Shown piece after piece: positions 57,199 to 64,000 of a stretch of 64,000 nucleotides of DNA; the stretch's first letter is position 1; every line of letters starts with the position of its first letter. The stretch covers positions 2,666,001 to 2,730,000 of the forward strand of contig NZ_FYEY01000001.1 of assembly GCF_900187385.1 (NCBI RefSeq), read 5' to 3'. Source of the DNA: Streptomyces sp. 2114.4 (GTDB lineage Bacteria; Actinomycetota; Actinomycetes; Streptomycetales; Streptomycetaceae). Under the pieces are notes generated by a model, which was not told where the DNA came from, did not search any database, and worked only from the letters and a program-made list of their open reading frames with translations. The position numbers were made by a program, and so were the translations under genes.

Positions 57199-57456
57199 CC
57201 CCACACGGTCAGCCTGCCGCCCCGGTCCTGCCCCGCCCCGGTCCTGCCCCCGTCGCCCGTCCTGTCAGCTCGTCCGGCGGCCCGCCGTCCCGCCGGCCCC
57301 CGTCAGCCCGTCCGCCCTGCCCGCTTGACCGCCTGCCCGACGGCCTGCCCGGCCCTGCCCGACGACGCTGCCCGCCTGCCCCTGCCGCCGCCTGTCCTGG
57401 CAGCTCGTCCGCCGGCCCGACCGCCTGACCGCCTGCCCCGCCTGCCCCGTCAGCCC

Positions 57457-57504
57457 GCCCGTCCGCCCGTCCGCCCGTCCGCCCGTCCGCCCGTCCGCCC
57501 GTCC
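57457..57504. repeat. 8-bp tandem repeat, six perfect copies
   Basis: GCCCGTCC six times without a mismatch, in a CTG/CCC-rich stretch (57199-57740) that holds no gene I can support. Confidence 0.9.
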
Positions 57505-57752
57505 GCCGATGCTGCCCACCGGTCCGCGCACCCACCGGTCCCGCCCGCCTGACCAGATGCCCTGTCAGCCCGCCCGCCTGCGAGCTGCCCTGCCCCTCCC
57601 CCGCCGATGCCCCATCACATATGCGCGCCCGCCCCGCAATACCTGGGCGCCATCACGAATCGAGTCATTGACCGACAATAGTTTTCCGGCTATCCGTGGC
57701 CTTTTGGAAGTTTCCTTCAACGATCCGAGGAAGCCCTCCGGAAGGAGCGCAC

Positions 57753-59585
57753 ATGCACTCCAGACGTACCGTCCTGACCACCGCGGCAGCAGCGGCCGCC
57801 GCTGTCACGGGCGGCGCGAAGCCCTCCATCGGACACCAGCCCCCCTCCCCCGCTTCCGCCCCCGCCCCCTCCGCCGCCACCCGGGCCCGGCTGCGCCGCC
57901 TCATCTCCCGTATGACACCGGAGGAGAAGGCCGGCCAGCTCTTCGTCATGCGGGTCTACGGGCACTCCGCCACCGACCCCGACCCGGCCGACGCCGCCGC
58001 GAACCAGCAGGAGATCGGGGTCTCCAACGCCGCCGAGCTGATCGCCAAGTACCACGTCGGCGGCATCATCTACTTCGGCTGGGCGCACAACACCCGTGAG
58101 CCGCACCAAATCGCCGACCTGTCCAACGGCATCCAGAAGGCCGCCGCCGACCAGCGCGTCCCCGTCCCGCTACTGATCTCCACGGACCAGGAACACGGCA
58201 TAGTGGCCCGTGTCGGCGCGCCCGCGACGCTCTTCCCCGGGGCGATGGCGCTCGGCGCGGGCGGCTCCCGCGACGATGCGCAGACGGCGGCCAGGATCGC
58301 CGGCGCGGAGCTGTACGCCATGGGCATCCGGCAGGACTACGCACCGGACGCCGATGTCAACATCAACCCCGCCAACCCGGTCATCGGCGTACGGTCCTTC
58401 GGCGCGGACCCGCAGGCCGTGGCCCGTATGGTCGCCGCCGAGGTGAAGGGCTATCAGGGCGCCGGGATCGCCTCCTGCGCCAAGCACTTCCCCGGGCACG
58501 GCGACACCGACACCGACAGCCATATCGGGCTGCCCTACATCCACCACACGGCCGAGGAGTGGGAGCGGCTGGACGCGCCGCCCTTCAAGGCCGCGATCGC
58601 CGCCGGGATCGATTCGATCATGACGGCGCACATCGTCGTGCCCGCCTTCGACCCGAGCGAGGACCCGGCCACCCTCTCCCGTCCGATCCTCACCGGCATC
58701 CTGCGCGAACGCCTCGGCTACGACGGTGTGGTGGTGACGGACTCGCTCGGCATGGAGGGCGTACGGAAGAAGTACGGCGACGCCCGGGTGCCGGTGCTCG
58801 CCCTCAAGGCCGGTGTCGACCAGTTGCTCAACCCTCCGGACCTCGCCGTCGCGCATGCCGCCGTCCTCAAGGCGCTCCAGGACGGCGAGCTGACCGAGCG
58901 GGAGCTCGACGCCAAGCTGATGCGCATCCTGCTGCTCAAGGAGCGGCGCGGACTGTTCACGGACCCGTACACCACCCACCGCGCGGTGGACCGGGTGGTG
59001 GGCATCCGCAGTCATCTGGCCGCCGCGGACCGGATCGCGGACCGCACCACCACGCTGCTGCGCAACGATGCCGGCATCCTGCCGCTCTCCCGGCGACGGG
59101 AGCGGCGGGTGCTGGTGGCGGGTGTCGACGCGGCCGCGCCGTCCGGCACCGGCGGGCCGCCCACCACGGTCCTGGCGAGGACCCTCACCGAGCTGGGCTT
59201 CACCGCCACCGCGCTCTCCACGGGCATGGCGCCGGCCCAGCGGCAGATCGACGAGGCGGTGGCGGCCCTCGGGGCGCGGGACGCGGTGGTGGTGGCGACG
59301 TACAACGTGACCGCGGACTCCCGCCAGCGGAAGCTGGTGGCGGCGCTGCTGGCCACGGGCAAGCCGGTGGTGCAGCTGGCGGTCCGCAACCCTTATGACA
59401 TCGCCCAGTTGGACGGCGTCCGGGCGGCACTGGCCAGCTACTCCTGGACGGATGTGGAGCTCCGGGCAGCGGCCCGGGTGATCGCCGGCCGGCGGGACCC
59501 GGCCGGCAAACTGCCCGTCGCGATAATGCGCGCCGACGCCCCGGCGCAGGAGCTCTACCGGATCGGCCACGGCCTGACGTACTGA
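57753..59585 (+). CDS. Secreted GH3 glycosidase, beta-N-acetylglucosaminidase-like
   Basis: 610 residues. ATG 57753 has GAAGGAG upstream. The N-terminus is a twin-arginine-type signal (SRRTVLTTAAAAAAAVTG). The GH3 barrel spans about 45-390: KHFPGHGDTDTDSH near 244-257 is the NagZ-type motif with the His/Asp general acid pair, and Asp330 in VVTDSLGM is the nucleophile. A second domain (about 400-600) ends in RIGHGLTY. It should release GlcNAc from chitin or cell-wall fragments outside the cell. Confidence 0.92.
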   Translation: MHSRRTVLTTAAAAAAAVTGGAKPSIGHQPPSPASAPAPSAATRARLRRLISRMTPEEKAGQLFVMRVYGHSATDPDPADAAANQQEIGVSNAAELIAKYHVGGIIYFGWAHNTREPHQIADLSNGIQKAAADQRVPVPLLISTDQEHGIVARVGAPATLFPGAMALGAGGSRDDAQTAARIAGAELYAMGIRQDYAPDADVNINPANPVIGVRSFGADPQAVARMVAAEVKGYQGAGIASCAKHFPGHGDTDTDSHIGLPYIHHTAEEWERLDAPPFKAAIAAGIDSIMTAHIVVPAFDPSEDPATLSRPILTGILRERLGYDGVVVTDSLGMEGVRKKYGDARVPVLALKAGVDQLLNPPDLAVAHAAVLKALQDGELTERELDAKLMRILLLKERRGLFTDPYTTHRAVDRVVGIRSHLAAADRIADRTTTLLRNDAGILPLSRRRERRVLVAGVDAAAPSGTGGPPTTVLARTLTELGFTATALSTGMAPAQRQIDEAVAALGARDAVVVATYNVTADSRQRKLVAALLATGKPVVQLAVRNPYDIAQLDGVRAALASYSWTDVELRAAARVIAGRRDPAGKLPVAIMRADAPAQELYRIGHGLTY

Positions 59586-59723
59586 CCGGGAGACGGACTC
59601 GGCGCGCTCCCCCTGTCCCCGGGGAACGCGCCGTTCCGGTCATCGCACCGCGGGCGCCGGGCGCTTTGACGCGGCGGCATGCGGCCGCAGAGCCTCACCC
59701 CCTACGGGCCTGCGGGCCTCCAA

Positions 59724-59763
59724 GCCCCACGGCCCCACGGCCCCACGGCCTCACGGCCTCAGC
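59724..59763. repeat. 8-bp repeat crossing a gene end
   Basis: Five GCCCCACG/GCCTCACG units in tandem; the last ones include the stop codon of the aminopeptidase. Confidence 0.8.
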
Positions 59764-61169
59764 ATCGGCATCCGCCGGACCTCTTGCCGGTCCAGCTGCT
59801 TGTTGTACGGCGCCAGCGGTGCGGCCTCGCCGGCCGGGGCCTGGACACCGGCCCAGTCGAGCAGCTCGGCGGTGGCCTTGGTGCGGTCGGCCTCCGCCAG
59901 CTTCGCGATGTTCGAGCCGTGGTTGCCGCCGGGCACGGTGAAGACGTACGAGTCCCGGGTCCCCTTGCCGACCTCGAAGTGCTCCGAACCCCACGGGTCG
60001 TACTGGCCGTTGACGAACATCATCCGGTTGGCGTGGTGCCGCACCCAGTGGTCGACGTCGGGCATCGCGCGCTTGTCGAAGCGCATCGGGATGTCCTTCG
60101 GCACGAACGACCGCGAGTTGTTGATCCCGGGGTACTTCAGCAGGCCGGCCAGCTGCGGATAGCGGTAGCCGGGCTCACCGAGCTGGGTGCCCGCCTGGTA
60201 GTAGTACGGCGTGTACGGCTCCATGCCCTGGTCGGTGTAGCTGTCGAAGCCGCCGACCGTGTCCATCCACTTCCACAGGTCGTCCGTGGAGACGGTCGGC
60301 TTGGGCACCTCGGCACAGGCGGTCTCGGCCGGCTGGTACTGCCAGAACCCGAACACCAGGTCCGTGACCATGACTTCATAGGCCCGGTCGGCGCTGCCGA
60401 GGGTCTTGAAGGTCTGCTTCTCCTTGTCGGCCCAGGCCTGGAACCGGGCGACCATCTCCTTGCGGCGCACCAAGGCCTCGCGCTCGATGGCGGCGAGATC
60501 GCTGCGGCACTGCGCGGTGCCGACGGTCTTGAAGAACCGGTCGTAGGCGGAGTCCTCGTCGTTGCGTACGTCGTTGGGCGCGACGTAGGCGACGGTGCCG
60601 TTCATGTCGTGCGGGAAGAAGCGGCGGTAGTACGTCGCCGTCATGCCGCCCTTGCTGCCGCCGGTGTCGATCCAGTTCTTGTCGTAGATCCGGTGCAGCG
60701 CCTGGAAGATGCGGTGCTGGTCGTCGGCGGCCTGCCGGATGTCCAGCTTCTTCCAGTCGGTGGGCGTGGGCCGCGACGGGGTGAAGTAGCGGTATTCCAG
60801 GGAGATCTGGTTACCGTCGATGATCTTGGTGGGCTCACTGCGGGACGGCGTGGTACTGACGTTGTACCCGGAGGTGAAGAACACCGTCGGCCGGTCCACC
60901 GACTTGTGCAGCAGCGTCAGCCGCTGCTGGAAGGTCCCCTTGGAGGGGTGCCGGTGGTCGACCGGCTGGGCGTAATTCAGTACGAAGTAGCGGTAGCCGT
61001 CTACCGGCTTCTCCTCGATGAGGCTCATTCCCGGGATCGCGAGGATCCGGTCCTTGATGTCCCCGGTCTTCGGCTCGGCGGCGGTAGCCGCTCCTGCCGG
61101 CGCACTGCCGGCTCCCGCCGTGCCTATGAGCACCGCGAGTGACAGCAGCCATCTGGTGGCCTTGCGCAT
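59751..61169 (-). CDS. Secreted S28/S37-type tripeptidyl aminopeptidase
   Basis: 472 residues. ATG 61169 has GGGGAGGG upstream. Residues 1-28 form a Sec signal (RWLLSLAVLIGTAGAGSAPAGA). The catalytic Ser172 is in TGGSKGGMTATYYRRFFP, with Asp in NGQYDPWG and His in GGNHGSN near the C-terminus. This family removes tri- or X-Pro peptides and is abundant in Streptomyces culture fluid. It is a single leftward gene. Confidence 0.92.
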   Translation of the reverse strand: MRKATRWLLSLAVLIGTAGAGSAPAGAATAAEPKTGDIKDRILAIPGMSLIEEKPVDGYRYFVLNYAQPVDHRHPSKGTFQQRLTLLHKSVDRPTVFFTSGYNVSTTPSRSEPTKIIDGNQISLEYRYFTPSRPTPTDWKKLDIRQAADDQHRIFQALHRIYDKNWIDTGGSKGGMTATYYRRFFPHDMNGTVAYVAPNDVRNDEDSAYDRFFKTVGTAQCRSDLAAIEREALVRRKEMVARFQAWADKEKQTFKTLGSADRAYEVMVTDLVFGFWQYQPAETACAEVPKPTVSTDDLWKWMDTVGGFDSYTDQGMEPYTPYYYQAGTQLGEPGYRYPQLAGLLKYPGINNSRSFVPKDIPMRFDKRAMPDVDHWVRHHANRMMFVNGQYDPWGSEHFEVGKGTRDSYVFTVPGGNHGSNIAKLAEADRTKATAELLDWAGVQAPAGEAAPLAPYNKQLDRQEVRRMPMLRP

Positions 61170-61327
61170 ACACCCTCCCCTTGGGATAGCAAAGGTCGGG
61201 CTGAACCTATCGGCGCGACGGGGGTGCCACCAGCCCCTGGCGCCGTTCGGCGGATCAGCCGAACGGCGCACCGGCGGTGTGGGGAGGTGCCTCAGGTCTT
61301 CAGGCCCTCAGAAACCATCAGCCCCAC

Positions 61328-61383
61328 AGACCTCATGCCTCAGACCTCATGCCACAGACCTCACGCCTCAGACCTCACGCCAC
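61328..61383. repeat. 14-bp tandem repeat, four copies
   Basis: AGACCTCAYGCCTC-type units start at 61328, 61342, 61356 and 61370. The last includes the stop of the ABC exporter gene. Confidence 0.9.
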
Positions 61384-64000
61384 CAGTTCCTCCTCCTCGC
61401 CCGTGAACGTGCGCCACAGCTCCGCGTAGCGGCCGTCGCGGGCCAGGAGTTGGGCATGGCTGCCGTCCTCGGCGATCCGTCCGCGGTGGAGCACCACCAC
61501 GCGGTCCGCGCGGGCCGCGGTGGTCAGACGGTGGGCGACGATCAAGGTGGTGCGACGGCGGACGGAGGGGGCCTGGTCCCCCCGGGGGGAGCCGGAGGCC
61601 TGAGGGCGGGCGGTGGCCTGGTTGACGACGGCTTCGGTGGCCAGGTCCAGGGCGGCGGTGGCCTCGTCCAGCAACAGCACGTCCGGGTCGACGAGTTCGG
61701 CGCGGGCCAGCGCCAGCAGCTGGCGCTGCCCGGCCGAGAGGTTACGGCCGCGCTCGGCGATCTCGTGGAGGTAGCCGCCGTCGAGGGTCGCGATCATCGC
61801 ATGGGCGCCGACGGCCCGCGCGGCGGCCTCCACCTCGGCGTCGGTGGCATCCGGGCGGCCGTAGGCGATGGCGTCGCGGACGGTGCCGGCGAAGAGGTAG
61901 GACTCCTGGGGGACCACGCCGAGGCGGCGGCGGTAGCCCGTCAGGTCCAGCTCGCGCAGGTCGGTGCCGTCGATCCGGACAGCGCCCGCTGACGGGTCGT
62001 AGAACCGTGCGACCAGCTTGACCAGGGTGGACTTGCCGGCGCCGGTCTCGCCGACGAAGGCCACGGTCTGGCCGGCCGGGATGGTCAGATCGATGCCGGC
62101 CAGCGCCGGCTCGTCGCCCTTGCCGTAGTGGAAGTGCACCGCGTCGAAGGCGATGTCGCCCCGCAGCGCGGGCACCTCGCGGGGCCGTTCGGCGGCCGGG
62201 GTGGTGGTCGGCTCGCGCAGCAGTTCCTGTATGCGGCCCAGGGAGACGGATGCCTGCTGGTAGCCGTCGAAGACCTGGGAGAGCTGCTGGACGGGGGCGA
62301 AGAACAGGTCGATGTAGAGCAGGTAGGCGACCAGCGCGCCGGCGGTGAGGGTGTGGGAGCCGACCCGGTCGGCGCCGACGATCAGCACCAGCGCGGCCGC
62401 CACGGACGACAGCAGCTGGACGAACGGGAAGTAGACGGATATCAGGAACTGGCCGCGGACCCGCGCCTGACGGTAGGCGTCGCTGCGGGCGGCGAACCGC
62501 TCCGCACCGCGCCGCTCGCGCCTGAACGCCTGGACGATCCGCAGCCCGGCCACGCTCTCCTGGAGATCGCCGTTGACGACGCTGATCCGCTCACGGGCCA
62601 GCTCGTACGCCTTCACGCTCTGCTTGCGGAAGAAGTACGTGCCGATGATCAGCGGTGGCAGGGTGGCGAAGACGACCAGGGCCAGCTGGAGGTCGATGGC
62701 CAGCAGGGCGACGAGTATGCCGAAGAAGGTGAGCATCGAGACCAGGGCGGTGACCAGGCCGGTCTGCAGGAACGTCGACAACGCGTCCACGTCCGTGGTC
62801 ATCCTGGTCATGATCTTGCCGGACAGTTCGCGCTCGTAGTAGTCGAGCCCGAGGCGCTGGAGCTGCGCGAAGATCTTGAGGCGGAGGGAGTAGAGGACCC
62901 GCTCGCCGATCCGTCCGGTCATGCGGTTGGCGCCGATCTGCGCGGCCCACTGCGCCAGGACGACGAGCAGGGCGATCCCTGCGGCGGTCCAGACACCGAC
63001 CAGCGCACCGCGCCGGACGCCCTCGTCGATGCCCTGCCGGATCAGGACCGGCAGCAGCAGCCCGGCCAGGGCGTCCAGGGCGACCAGCCCCAGCGCGAAG
63101 GCCAGCGGCCCGCCGAAGCCCTGCAGCAGCCGGCGCAGGCCGTAGGAGCGCTCGGGGCGCACGGCCCGGTCCTCGTCGACGTCCGGAGTGTCCGTTGCGG
63201 GCGGCAGCGCCGCCACCTGGGCGAGCAGTTGGGGGGTCGCAGGGAGTCCGGCCATCGCGGCGCCGATGCCGGGCCCGGCGGCGACGGCCGCGCGGGCCGC
63301 CATCCCGGCCCCGCCCGCCTCGGCCTCCTGTTCACGGCGCACCCACAGCTCGGGGGTGATGGTGCCGGCCGCCCCGGGCCGCCCCGCCGCACCGTCGCCC
63401 CCGGCCTCCGTCTCCCTCCCGGGCGCGACCCCGGCCTCGATCCCGGCCCCGGCCTCGGGTCCGGTGGCGTCCGCCGCCCGGTCCTGAGCCCGCAGCCGGC
63501 CGTCGGCGAACTCACCGTCGAAGATCCCGGACGGCTCACCCGCCGGGTCCCACCCGGTGCCGCCCAGCTCCTCCGGGTCGGCCAGCAGCCTGCGGTAGAG
63601 CGGACAGCGGTCTTCCAGCTCCTCGGTGGTGCCGATGTCGACCAGCCGTCCGTCGTCCAGGACGGCGACCCGGTCGGCGAGCGCCAGGGTGGAGGCGCGG
63701 TGGGCGATGAGCAGTGTGGTCCGGCCCGCCATGACGCCGCGCAGCGCCTCGTGGATCTCGTGCTCGACCCGGGCGTCTACCGCCGAGGTCGCGTCGTCCA
63801 GGACCAGCAGCCGGGGGTCGGTGAGGATGGCGCGGGCCAGGGCGACGCGCTGCCGCTGGCCGCCGGACAGGGTCAGCCCCTGCTCGCCGACCCTGGTGTC
63901 ATAGCCCTGGGGAAGCTCCGCTATGAAGCCGTCGGCCTGGGCGGCGCGGGCCGCGGTGCGCACCTGCTCGTCGGTGGCGTCCGGGTGCCCGTAGGCGATG
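61375..64000 (-). CDS. Fused ABC exporter (TM-NBD-TM-NBD), 5' end outside the window
   Basis: 874 residues are visible; the start lies beyond base 64000. The visible part opens inside the first ATPase domain (LSGGQRQRVALARA, LLVLDDATSAVDA, H-loop in LLIAHRAS). A long Gly/Ala/Glu linker (about 150-280) leads to six membrane segments and a second ATPase: GETGAGKST, LSAGQRQLLALARA, LLLDEATAALD. In that domain a segment rich in Pro, Ser and Gln lies between VVNQATA and RRRTTLIVAHRL where the family normally has only a few residues. A full-length fused exporter of this kind has about 1250 residues; substrates include lipids and drugs. Confidence 0.92.
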   Translation of the reverse strand, partial: IAYGHPDATDEQVRTAARAAQADGFIAELPQGYDTRVGEQGLTLSGGQRQRVALARAILTDPRLLVLDDATSAVDARVEHEIHEALRGVMAGRTTLLIAHRASTLALADRVAVLDDGRLVDIGTTEELEDRCPLYRRLLADPEELGGTGWDPAGEPSGIFDGEFADGRLRAQDRAADATGPEAGAGIEAGVAPGRETEAGGDGAAGRPGAAGTITPELWVRREQEAEAGGAGMAARAAVAAGPGIGAAMAGLPATPQLLAQVAALPPATDTPDVDEDRAVRPERSYGLRRLLQGFGGPLAFALGLVALDALAGLLLPVLIRQGIDEGVRRGALVGVWTAAGIALLVVLAQWAAQIGANRMTGRIGERVLYSLRLKIFAQLQRLGLDYYERELSGKIMTRMTTDVDALSTFLQTGLVTALVSMLTFFGILVALLAIDLQLALVVFATLPPLIIGTYFFRKQSVKAYELARERISVVNGDLQESVAGLRIVQAFRRERRGAERFAARSDAYRQARVRGQFLISVYFPFVQLLSSVAAALVLIVGADRVGSHTLTAGALVAYLLYIDLFFAPVQQLSQVFDGYQQASVSLGRIQELLREPTTTPAAERPREVPALRGDIAFDAVHFHYGKGDEPALAGIDLTIPAGQTVAFVGETGAGKSTLVKLVARFYDPSAGAVRIDGTDLRELDLTGYRRRLGVVPQESYLFAGTVRDAIAYGRPDATDAEVEAAARAVGAHAMIATLDGGYLHEIAERGRNLSAGQRQLLALARAELVDPDVLLLDEATAALDLATEAVVNQATARPQASGSPRGDQAPSVRRRTTLIVAHRLTTAARADRVVVLHRGRIAEDGSHAQLLARDGRYAELWRTFTGEEEELVA

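Overview
The window looks like chromosomal DNA of a Streptomyces or a close relative. It is very GC-rich with strong third-position G/C bias and frequent GTG starts. It carries typical streptomycete families: an NsdA/NsdB-like HTH-TPR regulator, a RsbW-like ATPase, an MreB/Mbl-like protein, a secreted S28/S37-type tripeptidyl aminopeptidase, and a citrate synthase beside an inositol locus. I see no rRNA, tRNA or CRISPR array.

1-17.7 kb is accessory. It has the 3'-truncated end of an ATP-grasp ligase gene, the HTH-TPR regulator, an anti-sigma-type ATPase, and a leftward operon: DUF5988-like small protein, stand-alone ketosynthase-like enzyme, and a complete single-module reducing type I PKS (KS-AT-DH-ER-KR-ACP). 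That operon ends in an intrinsic terminator with a U-tract. Upstream are a repeat-rich Pro/Ala/Thr ORF, an unusually AT-rich gap, a divergent tyrosine recombinase and an IPT/TIG-repeat protein. This is the best candidate here for an undescribed biosynthetic system.

16.3-29.6 kb has a FAD monooxygenase divergent from a TetR regulator with two operator-like sites between them, an epoxide-hydrolase-like enzyme, an MreB-family protein, a FUSC-type membrane protein, a lipoprotein esterase, and an ABC pair in which the ATPase is fused to a secreted S15-type peptidase.

29.6-45.5 kb is an inositol catabolism locus. Leftward: iolC, a Cgl0159-type aldolase, iolB, iolD, mmsA, closed by a strong hairpin. 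Rightward: an IolE-like isomerase, iolG and an MFS sugar porter. Both promoters carry almost the same 22-nt element ending in the -35 box. A LacI regulator and a second inositol-dehydrogenase-like gene follow, with two matching palindromic operators.

45.5-51 kb has a DedA protein, copZ under a CsoR-type operator, a candidate small RNA ending in an intrinsic terminator, citrate synthase and a RecD2-like helicase. 51.3-57.2 kb is a second sugar-catabolic group: a translationally coupled operon of TIM-barrel isomerase, DUF993 protein and Gfo/Idh/MocA dehydrogenase, a divergent MarR-GNAT fusion with two tandem perfect palindromes, and another isomerase. 57.7-64 kb has a secreted GH3 enzyme, the tripeptidyl aminopeptidase and a fused ABC exporter cut by the window end.

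A recurring feature is short GC-rich tandem repeats (8-27 bp units) in intergenic gaps and at gene ends, some entering coding sequence (iolB, the Pro-rich ORF, dedA, the aminopeptidase and ABC gene ends).
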